Source of the DNA: Bacteroidaceae bacterium
GTDB taxonomy: Bacteria; Bacteroidota; Bacteroidia; Bacteroidales; Bacteroidaceae
NCBI GenBank assembly: GCA_011959205.1
Contig: BLLV01000253.1
Span: forward strand, 1 to 37,752
Direction of reading: 5' to 3'
Length of the DNA stretch: 37,752 bases
Shown here: positions 18,117 through 26,736 of the stretch, piece by piece
Layout: each line of letters starts with the position of its first letter
Numbering within the stretch: the stretch's first letter is position 1
Program-made: the position numbers and the translations under genes
Notes under the pieces: model-generated
Database searches by the model: none
What the model was told of the DNA's origin: nothing
Seen by the model: only the letters and a program-made list of their open reading frames with translations

Positions 18117-18161
18117 CAAAGATAACAATTTTCTCTCGTCAATCTTTTCTTTTAGAGAAAA
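18117..18161. promoter_or_regulatory. Divergent control region: -7 box and 8-bp inverted repeat
   Basis: On the minus strand TATCTTTG (18117-18124) matches the -7 consensus 29 bp before the regulator's ATG. Just upstream, TTTTCTCT (18129-18136) and AGAGAAAA (18154-18161) form an 8-bp inverted repeat spaced by 17 bp. A second small palindrome, TTCTG..CAGAA, lies in the leader at about 18095-18114. The inverted repeat is a plausible operator between the divergent regulator and gpx genes. No -24/-12 (GG..GC) sigma-54 promoter is evident here. Confidence 0.45.
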
Positions 18162-18205
18162 CTTTTCAAGTTCATGAATTGTTCTATTGTAAAATAGCAT
18201 TTCAA

Positions 18206-18745
18206 ATGAAAACATTTATATTAAGCATCATTGTAACCATGATCACATCGGTAGCTGGTGCACAGCAAAAAAGTTTTTATGACTTTACGGTCAAGACTAT
18301 TGACGGGAAGGACTTGCCACTTTCCACGTTCAAGGGTAAGAAAGTATTGGTAGTCAATGTGGCATCTAAATGCGGTTTCACTCCCCAGTACGCCAAGTTG
18401 GAGGAGTTGTATGAAAAATATGGAAAAGATGATTTTGTCGTTATCGGATTTCCTGCTAATAATTTCCTGCATCAGGAACCCGGAACGAATGAAGAAATCA
18501 AGGAGTTTTGTACGTTGAATTATGGAGTGACTTTTCCTATGATGGCTAAAATATCTGTAAAGGGGAAAGATATAGCTCCCCTCTATCAATGGCTTACGCA
18601 TAAAAGTGAAAACGGGGTTTCGGATGCTAAGATAGGGTGGAACTTTCATAAGTTTCTGATTGATGAAAATGGTAGATGGGTTGCCTCAATCGGCTCTACT
18701 ACCAGTCCGCTTTCACAGGAAATTGTAGAATGGATTGAAGAATAA
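18206..18745 (+). CDS. Glutathione peroxidase-family thiol peroxidase, exported
   Basis: The product has 179 aa from MKTFILSIIVTMITSVAGAQ, a clear signal peptide; the frame is open upstream (to 18077), but those codons run over the divergent promoter. The peroxidatic Cys is C56 in ASKCGFTPQY. The Gln of FPANNFLHQEPG and the Trp/Asn of GWNFHKFLID complete the catalytic set. The position equivalent to the usual second Cys (FPCNQF) is Ala, so the resolving mechanism may differ. Such enzymes generally use thioredoxin-like donors rather than glutathione. It diverges from the two-component regulator. Confidence 0.93.
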   Translation: MKTFILSIIVTMITSVAGAQQKSFYDFTVKTIDGKDLPLSTFKGKKVLVVNVASKCGFTPQYAKLEELYEKYGKDDFVVIGFPANNFLHQEPGTNEEIKEFCTLNYGVTFPMMAKISVKGKDIAPLYQWLTHKSENGVSDAKIGWNFHKFLIDENGRWVASIGSTTSPLSQEIVEWIEE

Positions 18746-18775
18746 AATGACCAGAAGATAAATAATGCCCTATTG

Positions 18776-18972
18776 TTATTGCACCAGCTTTCCGTTTTTC
18801 AGTTCCGACATCAGCAGGTCATAGACGTATGCCGGGCTGTTCTTGCGGCCATCCTTTGGGCCTGTTCCCTAATGTCGGTCAGGTAAAATCCTCTGCCGAA
18901 ATCCTTATAGGGGCGGCATCTGTCGAGGTCGATGCCGTCGATTGCCGTATTTGAACCGTGGTAAAGTATCAT
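18776..18972 (-). pseudogene. Truncated DUF3990-family gene fragment
   Basis: From the ATG at 18972, preceded on the minus strand by GGAGG, the frame reads MILYHGSNTAIDGIDLDRCR, then DFGRGFYLT and QAQRMAARTA. That is the N-terminus of DUF3990 proteins (about 150 aa or more, an ADP-ribosyltransferase-like fold by family annotation). It stops at 18811 after about 54 codons. In another frame the sequence continues as NSPAYVYDLLMSELKNGKLV to a TAA at 18776-18778, which looks like the tail of a different or shifted gene. The gene is therefore broken and probably inactive. Confidence 0.6.
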
Positions 18973-18976
18973 CGCA

Positions 18977-19416
18977 ATGTTCCTCCATTGTTTTGGCAGA
19001 CGATGGTCAGGAAAAGACATTTGGTTTGATGCTAACCGCATTTATATGAAAACGGATGGTGGAGAAACTTTCAGCCGTTCCTTAGAGGCATTCCCTTTGC
19101 TGAAGGATGCAAGTGACAGAGAGCGCCTTGATTTCAAGATAGGAAAGTTTGGTGACGATATTCGTTGGGAATCATTGGATGAGGATATTCATATATCCAG
19201 TTTTTTCGATACAGCGGAGCCGGATTATGAAAATGAGATAGCAATGATATTTAAACGTTTCCCTCAACTAAATGTGTCAGAGGTTGCACGTAGTATGGGA
19301 ATAAACAAGAGTCTTCTTCCAAGTATATCTATGGTATTAAAAAGCCGAGTGATATAAGGAAGATGCAGATTAAAGAGGCTCTCCATCTTTTGGGAAAAGA
19401 ATTACTTGCCGTTTGA
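18977..19416 (+). pseudogene. DUF2442-family protein gene with 3' frameshift
   Basis: The frame from 18977 encodes IWFDANRIYMKTDGG, then FSRSLEAFPLLKDA and EDIHISSFFDTAEP. This is a DUF2442 domain followed by an HTH-like tail (LNVSEVARSMGINKSLL). At about 19318 one base appears to be missing: this frame runs into nonsense (TAA at 19355-19357), while the adjacent frame continues as SKYIYGIKKPSD and ALHLLGKELLAV to TGA 19414-19416. The first 12 or so residues (MFLHCFGRRWSG) look foreign to the family, so the 5' end is also suspect. DUF2442 genes often sit beside DUF4160 genes as toxin-antitoxin-like pairs; no DUF4160 partner is present. Confidence 0.65.
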
Positions 19417-19641
19417 TTAATCTCTTAATAATAGTTTAGGTGTGATTCCATTTGGTTTCACGCCTGAACCTAAATGCGACTCTTAACCATCTGTATATCA
19501 GTGATTGTATATAACTGAAAGGTTATTTTGATACCACATGTTTCCCATCGATTGTTAAGGTTATTGTTTCCCCTTTACACGAATTGAAAACAATAATTGA
19601 GCGTGTTTTATTCCACCATTTGCAGTTTATATTTATTAACA
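19417..19641. other. Short intergenic stretch with a hairpin, no clear gene
   Basis: GGTGTGA (19439-19445) and TCACGCC (19458-19464) form a 7-bp stem with one G-T pair, inside a wider TTTAGG/CCTAAA pairing. On the minus strand a 38-codon frame ending at about 19521 reads GETITLTIDGKHVVSK; it has only a GTG start and I do not recognise it. It is probably debris at the left edge of the accessory island. Confidence 0.4.
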
Positions 19642-22482
19642 CTATCCGCATATAATATCCAGCAGTTCATTGGCTATATAAGAATCAGTGATTCGTATCA
19701 CGTTATTTTCTTCCATGTTGTATCCAAAGAAGTTGATGCTGCCATACCAAACAGTGGTTTTATCGATTATCGCACATTGCACTGACAGGTTTTCATCGCA
19801 CTGTACATCTATGCCATTCTCCCGTAATTCATTTTCGATATAACCTTGTTCCTTGATACAAACAACGACTTCAATACCATTGGTCATAAGTTCCCGTAAC
19901 AAAGATAGTAGCCGAGGGGTGTATTTGAACTTTATCTTTTGGTAAGAGATGACTATGCTATGTTTGGCTGCAAGCAGGTCTTGACGGAATGGTTCGGAAA
20001 AAGTATGGCCATCATAAATCAATTCGGGCTTTGACACGCTGTTTCCATCTGTTGGTTTCGGGACTCCATACCCCACGGATGCGTACCCTCTCAATCGCTT
20101 ACGATACATTGAATCGCAGAGAGGAACACGTATGTCAACATAGTCATAGATGCGCACCTCATTCTTTCCATCATAATCACGATGCAGCCTTCCTGCGTAT
20201 TGAGTTATATTCCCTTTCCATGAAATGGGTAGCGCAAGAAACAGTGTGTCAAGTCTGGGATAGTCAAAGCCTTCACCGATGTATTTGCCTGTGGCAATTA
20301 TGACCAAAGAATCAGAATCGGCAATCTTATCCAATTTTTCCATTGCCATATTTTTCTCTTTTTCAGAGTCTGCACCGACAAGGCTGACTACATGCATTGC
20401 ATGAGGCTGCAACAATTCCGTCAGGATTCTCACATGGGATGTCAAGTTTGTAAGGATGATTGGAGTTCGTCCTTCTGCAATTACAGTTTTCACATTCTCA
20501 ATGATGAGGTTATTTCTCACTTTGTCTGTTGACAAAACCTCTATGGTTTGAGTATATGTTTTGGTATCAGGCGAGACATTACGGAAAGATGTGAAACGCG
20601 GTATTAGGGTGCGAACAAAACTTTGTCTGTCCATCTGGCTTTTAGCATCCGCAGTATATCGTATCTTTCCACATTGCATAAAAATGATGGGCTGATGTCC
20701 GTCCTTGCGTATCGGAGTAGCCGTAAGTCCATAAACGTAGCGAGCGTTTACCTGTTTCAGTACTTGTTCAAAGCTCACAGATGAGACATGGTGACATTCG
20801 TCAACAATCACCATGCCGTAGTCTCTAACGAAAGGTTTGACTTCGTTGTTTTCCAAGCATGATTGAATCAAGGCAATGTCAATCACTCCATGCAGAGAGT
20901 TCTTTCCCGAGTATAGTTCTCCTATTGGTGAAGGATTATTCTTCTTTCGTTTTGAGTTGTCCGTAACAACTTCATTGATTTTCAAAAAGTCGTTTAATTG
21001 TTTCTTCCACTGGTCGAGTAGCGATTTCCTGTGCACCAATATCAACGTATTCACTTTCCTCTGAGCAATCATCGCAATGGCAAATACCGTTTTTCCAAAA
21101 GCCGTTGTGGCCGACAGCGTTCCAACTGGATGAGAAAGCATAAAGGTCATGGCTTGCTGCTGCTCTTTACGTAGTTCACCTTTGAATGACACATCGATGT
21201 TTCGTCCGTGACAGGTCTTATCATCTATAGAGTATTCCACATTGTTTACTTCAAGTAGCTTGACGACATCATCCCCGCAACCACGAGGCAGAGCAATATA
21301 GTTTTCTGTCAATTCTGAACATGAGATAATACGGGGAACATCATAAGTTGACAGCCGCATACCTTGTTTGGCATAAAACTCCGGATTATGGAATGCCGCC
21401 ATTCTCTTGAAATAGTTGACGACCTTTGCCGACAGACAAGACAACGAGACGTACAGCATATTCGCCCTTGTCAATTTTATACTTGTCTGGAAATCGGATT
21501 GGTCAATAGTCTTTGGCTTAGGTGTTTCCCAAGGTTTTCCCTCGCTGCTTTTTGTCAATTCACCCAATGTCGAAGCGTGTTCTTGTAGAATGACATCAAC
21601 GGTTGCCTCTGACAGTTTATGAATACTGAGCAGGAAACTCCATTGGTCGGGATATGGCTTGAAGTTTCCATCTACAAATACGCTGTTGCCATTCCTTCGT
21701 GCCTGTCCTTGTAAGGGAAGAGCTACGAGATTTCCCAATCCACCATCAGGTAAGGTGTCTTGATTTGGGAAAAAACGGTCGTACGATTTGAAGGAAAGAT
21801 GCGCGTCCTTATTCATGGCCTCTGTCAGAATTGACTTTCCTAGTCGTCTTGCTTTTATGGCTACGATGGCACTCTCAAAGAACACCCATACATGTGCTCC
21901 ATTGCCGGAGCGTGACCGCTCTATATAGCAAGGAACTCTCCATTCCTTGCACACGTCTGTAAAGGCAAGCACATCATTCTGATACCCATGCTCGCAACTC
22001 TTATCATCGAAATCAGTACAGAGGAAATAGCAGGTATTATCGTTAAACATAGGATATAAGCCAACTACATCACGCCCATAGTTGTCTTTACCTGCAAGGT
22101 GGTTGAAAATGTGTTCGTATGATAAAGGGGCGAACTTCCGGTTAGGACATTCTGAACATTTGTATTTACGCTTGTCGCAGAACTCCCTGCTCCATTCCCG
22201 TTCGCATACTGGCTGATAGCCAGACTTCTTAGTCGTATTGCTATGCCATCTTTTGGCAAAGACATCTTCACGACCTTTGAATAGGCTTTGAAACAACTCA
22301 ACCTTTTCCTGTAAAGAAAGGCTGACGGTTGAAGTTGTTAGCTTTGAAGATTGGGGTACAGCAAGATTACCATCATGGACACACGCCTCAAACGGCATGC
22401 CATGCTCGGCAAGAAGAGACCTCAACCGTTTATTCTCTTCTTCCAACTCGTGCAATCTTCTCATGATGGTGTCTGCATCCAT
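19642..22482 (-). CDS. TOTE-type primase domain + SF2 helicase + PLD-like nuclease
   Basis: The product has 946 aa. A short coiled coil opens it (HELEEENKRLRSLL). A cysteine cluster follows (VCEREWSREFC, KCSECP; likely zinc). An archaeo-eukaryotic primase-like domain of the TOTE conflict type lies at about 120-300, with the metal-binding motif CTDFDD near residue 156, then RSGNGAHVWVFFE and GGLGNLVALPLQG. An SF2 helicase spans about 440-780: Walker A SATTAFGKTVFAIA, DECHH near 560, LTATPIRKDG, GRLHRDYDG. The last 120 residues resemble a phospholipase D-type nuclease (CAIIDKTTVWYGSINFFG), but the usual HxK histidine is not obvious, so activity is uncertain. It begins 10 bp after the XRE gene, implying an operon. 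TOTE proteins are proposed conflict (restriction-like) effectors. Confidence 0.85.
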   Translation of the reverse strand: MDADTIMRRLHELEEENKRLRSLLAEHGMPFEACVHDGNLAVPQSSKLTTSTVSLSLQEKVELFQSLFKGREDVFAKRWHSNTTKKSGYQPVCEREWSREFCDKRKYKCSECPNRKFAPLSYEHIFNHLAGKDNYGRDVVGLYPMFNDNTCYFLCTDFDDKSCEHGYQNDVLAFTDVCKEWRVPCYIERSRSGNGAHVWVFFESAIVAIKARRLGKSILTEAMNKDAHLSFKSYDRFFPNQDTLPDGGLGNLVALPLQGQARRNGNSVFVDGNFKPYPDQWSFLLSIHKLSEATVDVILQEHASTLGELTKSSEGKPWETPKPKTIDQSDFQTSIKLTRANMLYVSLSCLSAKVVNYFKRMAAFHNPEFYAKQGMRLSTYDVPRIISCSELTENYIALPRGCGDDVVKLLEVNNVEYSIDDKTCHGRNIDVSFKGELRKEQQQAMTFMLSHPVGTLSATTAFGKTVFAIAMIAQRKVNTLILVHRKSLLDQWKKQLNDFLKINEVVTDNSKRKKNNPSPIGELYSGKNSLHGVIDIALIQSCLENNEVKPFVRDYGMVIVDECHHVSSVSFEQVLKQVNARYVYGLTATPIRKDGHQPIIFMQCGKIRYTADAKSQMDRQSFVRTLIPRFTSFRNVSPDTKTYTQTIEVLSTDKVRNNLIIENVKTVIAEGRTPIILTNLTSHVRILTELLQPHAMHVVSLVGADSEKEKNMAMEKLDKIADSDSLVIIATGKYIGEGFDYPRLDTLFLALPISWKGNITQYAGRLHRDYDGKNEVRIYDYVDIRVPLCDSMYRKRLRGYASVGYGVPKPTDGNSVSKPELIYDGHTFSEPFRQDLLAAKHSIVISYQKIKFKYTPRLLSLLRELMTNGIEVVVCIKEQGYIENELRENGIDVQCDENLSVQCAIIDKTTVWYGSINFFGYNMEENNVIRITDSYIANELLDIICG

Positions 22483-22492
22483 AATCGTAGTC

Positions 22493-22780
22493 TTACAAGA
22501 TTGTTTTTTGTGCTACTTCTATGGCATGGCGTTTCAGAATTTGGTCATGTTCATCCCCTACAGCATCTATCACTTTGTCGGCGAGCCATAGCTTCAGCAT
22601 CTCATTTTCATCCTGATGCAGCAATTCTGCAAGTTTGATTACTTGCTCTCGTTTAGCTCGTCTGTTTCCACGCTCAATCTTGCTGAACATGGGGGTATCA
22701 ATCTCTAATGCAGCTGCCAACTGGCGTTGCAACAAACCTTGCTCGTCTCTGAGCTCTCTGATTTTGTTTCCGCATAACAT
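22493..22780 (-). CDS. XRE-family HTH regulator
   Basis: The product has 95 aa. An HTH_3 domain occupies residues 6-60: NKIRELRDEQGLLQRQLAAA with the recognition turn ALEIDTPMFSKIERGNRRAK. A short helical tail follows (EMLKLWLADKVIDAV). Small XRE proteins of this kind commonly control restriction-modification or toxin-antitoxin operons. It lies directly upstream of the TOTE-type gene (10-bp gap) and is preceded by an array of TTTAGTC repeats, so it probably regulates itself and the effector gene. Confidence 0.9.
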   Translation of the reverse strand: MLCGNKIRELRDEQGLLQRQLAAALEIDTPMFSKIERGNRRAKREQVIKLAELLHQDENEMLKLWLADKVIDAVGDEHDQILKRHAIEVAQKTIL

Positions 22781-22803
22781 ATCTCTTGCTTTATTTGAGT
22801 TCG

Positions 22804-22929
22804 ACTAAATAAATTTTGTTCTACTAACGCGTCAAAGATGCATTATGGTTGATTATTAGAATATTATAAATTTGAAAATATGCACTTTGACTAAAATTTC
22901 GACTAAAGTTGGACTAAGTTTTGACTAAA
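22804..22929 (-). promoter_or_regulatory. Putative operator array: five TTTAGTC (GACTAAA) repeats
   Basis: On the plus strand GACTAA occurs at 22804, 22889, 22901, 22912 and 22923. The last four are spaced 12, 11 and 11 bp, that is one helical turn, all in the same orientation. Read toward the XRE gene the consensus is TTTAGTC(G/A/C)AA. A degenerate copy (CTACTAAC) lies near 22823. Between them on the minus strand CATCTTTG (one mismatch to the -7 box) could be the promoter, so repeats flank it on both sides. The distal copies overlap the stop codon region of the AlbA_2 gene. Confidence 0.55.
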
Positions 22930-24584
22930 ATCCACTTCTTGCCATTTGTTAATTCGATAATGCCTTCTTTTTTAAGAGCCGCCAGCAAATTACTTATCTT
23001 TCGGATTTTCTGCTCATCGGTCAATACATCAGACAACTTGGATTGCAATAGCTGGTTGAGCTCGCCTCTGGTAGCTCCACCGAACGATTTCAGGTATGAT
23101 ATAATCATCTCTTTGAAGTGCATATCATTGAAGCTCCTGTTTCTGATGTATTCAGTTTTCAGTTCGTCATTATTGGCAGTCTTGGCAACATATTCCGACA
23201 GATATAACTTAGGATAGCGTCCTTCTATAAGGTGCAACTTCCTTAATCGAGTGGCAGTCTCTTTGTCTATAGCGTCATGTTTCTGTACCATATCCAATGC
23301 GATGCAGTCATTTAGAGACAGATTTGGATTGGCTTTCAACAAACGATAATATTTCTCATTGATAAGTTTGCCGTAGATTTTTACTGTAACTTCCTTTCTT
23401 GCTTGGTCAATCTTGTAATCAGGCATTGGGAAGAAACGTTTTTGTTGTTCTGTGAACACCTTGCGGATTCCTCTTCCAATAGTGTCTATCATATTAAAAT
23501 TTACCATACCCTGGCACAGGGCATAGTTACGATAGAATTTTTGTGGACCATTCTGTTCAATTGCATTCCTGACTGTGCCTGGAAGAAAATATCCTCCATT
23601 TGCAAATGTCACGGAATTGGGGTCTTCCACCATAGTAATACGCTCCTGCATGGTGTAATCTTGGTGAGCTATACAATTATGGAGCACCTCACGTATGCTG
23701 TAGTCATCGTATTGTTTGACAATGTCTGGAAACAAAGTTCCACCGGGCAAGATACGCTGGTTCAGATTGCGAATCTTTGATAAAGCTTCATTTACTGTCA
23801 GAATAAATGGCGTATGGAAATGTTCGTAATCAATCTTTTCGTCGTGGTCGTCAATCAGTACCCATGTGATAGTAGCCACCGCGGGGCTAATCAGATGAAC
23901 CGCTGTCTCTTTACCTAACAGCAAAATTGCAGCACGTGTCAGTTTACTTTTTATTGCCACGCCAGCACGATTAAGCAGTTCCATATCATCCCATTCATCA
24001 ACTTCATTAGCTAAGCGGGGGTGAACTGCCTTATATTCATCACGTGCTTTTGCCAAGGCCTTGCCATCGAGGTCGTCCAAAGTAGCATTATCGACAATCT
24101 CAGCAGACCAATCAAAAACAGGGCTATTCTCTTCCAATATGGCATTCAACCTCTCTTGGGTTAATTCCACCAAGGAATCCTCAATACGTTGCCATGCCTT
24201 GTTATGGGCATATACTGGTAACTTGGGGTGATGTTTGGGAATGTGAATCACCCAGACCTTCTTGTTGGTATCGTTCGTGATGAACTCTTCAACATCAAGT
24301 CCTTCTGTGGATAGATTGACACAACGTTCCGTCAACCTCAGAACAGCTTTTTGTCTATCATAATTGTAGGTGTCAGTTCCAATGATATCTAATGTCTTAT
24401 CATGCACCCCTATCACAAGATGTCCTCCCTCCATGTTGGCGATAGCCGACACATAGGAAATTACATCATCCTTCTCGTCCCCACAGAACGAGTTTTTCAG
24501 ATTCTTAAATTCTTTCCACTCACAGCGAACATTCTCCTGTGGATACTCGCGGAGGAGATATTGTTGTAATTCGAGTTCAAGCAT
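22914..24584 (-). CDS. AlbA_2 (Schlafen-like)/HATPase_c_4 ATP-binding protein
   Basis: The product has 556 aa. An AlbA_2 domain fills about residues 10-140 (CEWKEFKNLKNSF, VSAIANMEGGHLVIGVHD). A HATPase_c_4-type region lies at about 270-400 (REVLHNCIAHQDY, NSVTFANGGYFLPGT, NMIDTIGRGIRKVF). A winged-helix-like end closes it (LRKLHLIEGRYPKLYLSE and a final EGIIELTNGKKWIL). AlbA_2 is related to the nuclease domain of Schlafen proteins, but many bacterial members are annotated only as putative DNA-binding or transcription regulators. It sits 46 bp downstream of the NERD-helicase gene on the same strand. It may be a regulator or an effector of the island; the sequence does not decide. Confidence 0.85.
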   Translation of the reverse strand: MLELELQQYLLREYPQENVRCEWKEFKNLKNSFCGDEKDDVISYVSAIANMEGGHLVIGVHDKTLDIIGTDTYNYDRQKAVLRLTERCVNLSTEGLDVEEFITNDTNKKVWVIHIPKHHPKLPVYAHNKAWQRIEDSLVELTQERLNAILEENSPVFDWSAEIVDNATLDDLDGKALAKARDEYKAVHPRLANEVDEWDDMELLNRAGVAIKSKLTRAAILLLGKETAVHLISPAVATITWVLIDDHDEKIDYEHFHTPFILTVNEALSKIRNLNQRILPGGTLFPDIVKQYDDYSIREVLHNCIAHQDYTMQERITMVEDPNSVTFANGGYFLPGTVRNAIEQNGPQKFYRNYALCQGMVNFNMIDTIGRGIRKVFTEQQKRFFPMPDYKIDQARKEVTVKIYGKLINEKYYRLLKANPNLSLNDCIALDMVQKHDAIDKETATRLRKLHLIEGRYPKLYLSEYVAKTANNDELKTEYIRNRSFNDMHFKEMIISYLKSFGGATRGELNQLLQSKLSDVLTDEQKIRKISNLLAALKKEGIIELTNGKKWILVKT

Positions 24585-24630
24585 ATATTTTAATAAAAAG
24601 GCAATTAAACAAATACTGCATATTTAATAA

Positions 24631-26724
24631 TCAAATAGAAAATGATATATTCTCGTATAATCTTTCTGGAACATTCTTTAATGGTTCTTTTATATCCCCA
24701 CTGTATAGAACATACAGATTCCTATATGTTCTCGTCATAGCTACATAAAGGGATTTTCTTTCATCCGTATTCTTTGCTCCTTTGTAAAATGGAAGTATTA
24801 CAGTTTCAAACTGTAATCCTTTTGCGCTATGATAAGTCATCAATTTTGGACGTTCGGTTTTGAAATTTAAGGTGTCTTTGTTCATAGAGTCATTATACCC
24901 TGCATTATATTTAAATTCACATGCGAACTTTGCTGTTGTAAATGCATTCATGATCTCTATAACTAAGTCATTCTCTGGAACCAAAATGCCAACATTACTA
25001 TATTTATTATCTTTTATCAATGAAACAATGCGTTCTATTTGTTTTTGCTTTGATTTACATTCAATAAACACAGGCAATGCTCTCTCTTTACTTAGATATA
25101 GACTTTCTGAATACTTTCTTACATTATCTTCGTCCTCAGTTAATCCAAGATATTCTTGTGTTATCTTGGCTATTGGTTTTGGAAGTCTGTAATTGTTATA
25201 TAATCGAGATACAGCAATGCCTGTCATTGAAGATATTTCATCAATCGTCATTGTGTGTTTACCAAAGGCTCGATATATTGATTGGGCCGTATCACCAAAG
25301 AAAAAGAAGCATTTTCTTGCAGCATTAATAAACTGCGTAATATCTTCTTTTTCAAAATCTTGTATTTCATCGACAATGATATAGTCGGCTTTCGGCATAC
25401 CTTGATTAACCCACTGCCAATGATAAAAGAATCGCCCTCCAAGACTATTTTCCTTACCTTGACTCATGTATCTATTCAGAGATTTTGTATAGGCAATAAG
25501 AATCACATCGCCCTTTGAATCTAGAATTTGTTGGGCTTTGTACATTGCGATTACAGATTTTCCACTACCAGCGCATCCTGCAACAATCATTGATTTGTCA
25601 ATAGTATCGCCTATCAAATCTAATTGTTCATCGTCCATTGACTCTTTTTCCACATTGAAGGCTTTAAGAATTTTCTGTTTCATTCCAAAACGCTTCTTGG
25701 GAGCTTGCGTTTTAGGTTCATCTGTTGTATTAGGTTTCGATTTGATGTCTTCAAATTCTTTTTCAACAGTTTTAACTTCTTCAATTAACTGAACTGTTTC
25801 GGCTTCAATTTCAATATGAGTTTGATTATTACCTGCAATTGTTAATGAAGCAGCTTCCAGCTGTTCTGCTTTTATCTGCAAAAGCTCTGCTTTCTGTTGC
25901 TGAATGATGAAATCCTTCTCGTCAGCCATCTTTTGCATCTTTTCCATCATGGATTGTAACAAAAGAACAGCTTCGTGAAGTCCTTTCTTGTTTTTTTCAT
26001 TCTCTGCTTTCTCTTTAGCCAAAAGTACATTTGGTGAAAAGTCATCGCCGTTGTGGGGTTCATCTTTATGGAAAAGATCAGCAGGCAAAACATTTGTATC
26101 GCTATATTTTGTCAAGATATAACGCTCGTCAAGTCCTTTTAGACGAATAAACTCAAATATGTCTTCAGGACTGATTACAATTGATTGTCCAGAACGAGTT
26201 TTTGCCCTAATGGTATCAAGTTCCTCGCCGATATGTTCTATGTCTGTAACATTTACCCAAGCATTTGCTCCCCATTTGAATTCTTCGTCCAGTTGGAGTG
26301 TTTCGATTGACGAGAACACAACAAGGGTTTGTATGTTATTGCATGCATTTTCATTTTTTGTAAAATGAGCTAAACCGTCACGTAATGCACGTCGATTTAT
26401 CTTCAATTGCTCGAAGACTGTCTTTGATGAACCATCTTTTTTCTTGGCACCTCCATTTATCCTTTCTGAATTATGAAACCAATCTCCATTTGCTTGTGCT
26501 TTAATATTACCGGCATAGTTTTTGAACTCTACAAGTACAATAGCATCTTCTTTGATAATAAGTCCATCGACATCGGCACCATTTATATTTAGTTTGCCAC
26601 TTAAATATAGCACAAGTTCATTTCTGCCTTGATAATGCTCTAGAAGTATTGGCAGGGTAGCGCGAAACTGACTAATTTCACCTGCGTTATCAGCTCTGTT
26701 AAATTCGTACGTTATTAAACTCAT
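24631..26724 (-). CDS. NERD-like nuclease fused to SF1 (UvrD-like) helicase
   Basis: The product has 697 aa. The N-terminus (about 1-130) resembles a NERD/PD-(D/E)XK nuclease: NGADVDGLII then IVLVEFKNYAG (D...E-x-K). A charged coiled-coil linker runs at about 225-320 (LLQSMMEKMQKMADEKD). The helicase has Walker A VAGCAGSGKSVIAMYKA near 379, Walker B IIVDEIQDFEKED near 449, motif III FFFGDTAQSIYRAFG, motif V TYHSAKGLQFETVILP and motif VI SLYVAMTRTYRNLYVLYSG. All motor motifs look intact. The ATG is 12 bp after the stop of the giant gene, so the two are probably translated from one message and may form a complex. Confidence 0.88.
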   Translation of the reverse strand: MSLITYEFNRADNAGEISQFRATLPILLEHYQGRNELVLYLSGKLNINGADVDGLIIKEDAIVLVEFKNYAGNIKAQANGDWFHNSERINGGAKKKDGSSKTVFEQLKINRRALRDGLAHFTKNENACNNIQTLVVFSSIETLQLDEEFKWGANAWVNVTDIEHIGEELDTIRAKTRSGQSIVISPEDIFEFIRLKGLDERYILTKYSDTNVLPADLFHKDEPHNGDDFSPNVLLAKEKAENEKNKKGLHEAVLLLQSMMEKMQKMADEKDFIIQQQKAELLQIKAEQLEAASLTIAGNNQTHIEIEAETVQLIEEVKTVEKEFEDIKSKPNTTDEPKTQAPKKRFGMKQKILKAFNVEKESMDDEQLDLIGDTIDKSMIVAGCAGSGKSVIAMYKAQQILDSKGDVILIAYTKSLNRYMSQGKENSLGGRFFYHWQWVNQGMPKADYIIVDEIQDFEKEDITQFINAARKCFFFFGDTAQSIYRAFGKHTMTIDEISSMTGIAVSRLYNNYRLPKPIAKITQEYLGLTEDEDNVRKYSESLYLSKERALPVFIECKSKQKQIERIVSLIKDNKYSNVGILVPENDLVIEIMNAFTTAKFACEFKYNAGYNDSMNKDTLNFKTERPKLMTYHSAKGLQFETVILPFYKGAKNTDERKSLYVAMTRTYRNLYVLYSGDIKEPLKNVPERLYENISFSI

Positions 26725-26736
26725 AATAATATTCTT

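Noticed and set aside
18089..18142. Longer N-terminus for the response regulator
   Set aside because: The extension overlaps the -7 box and leader palindrome, and the receiver domain starts normally at MSKQGTIIVVDD.
18077..18205. Longer N-terminus for the glutathione peroxidase
   Set aside because: It would run across the divergent promoter region and place a signal peptide internally.
22804..22929. Short direct repeats considered as a CRISPR array
   Set aside because: Units are only about 7 bp with 4-5 bp between them; there are no spacers and no cas genes.
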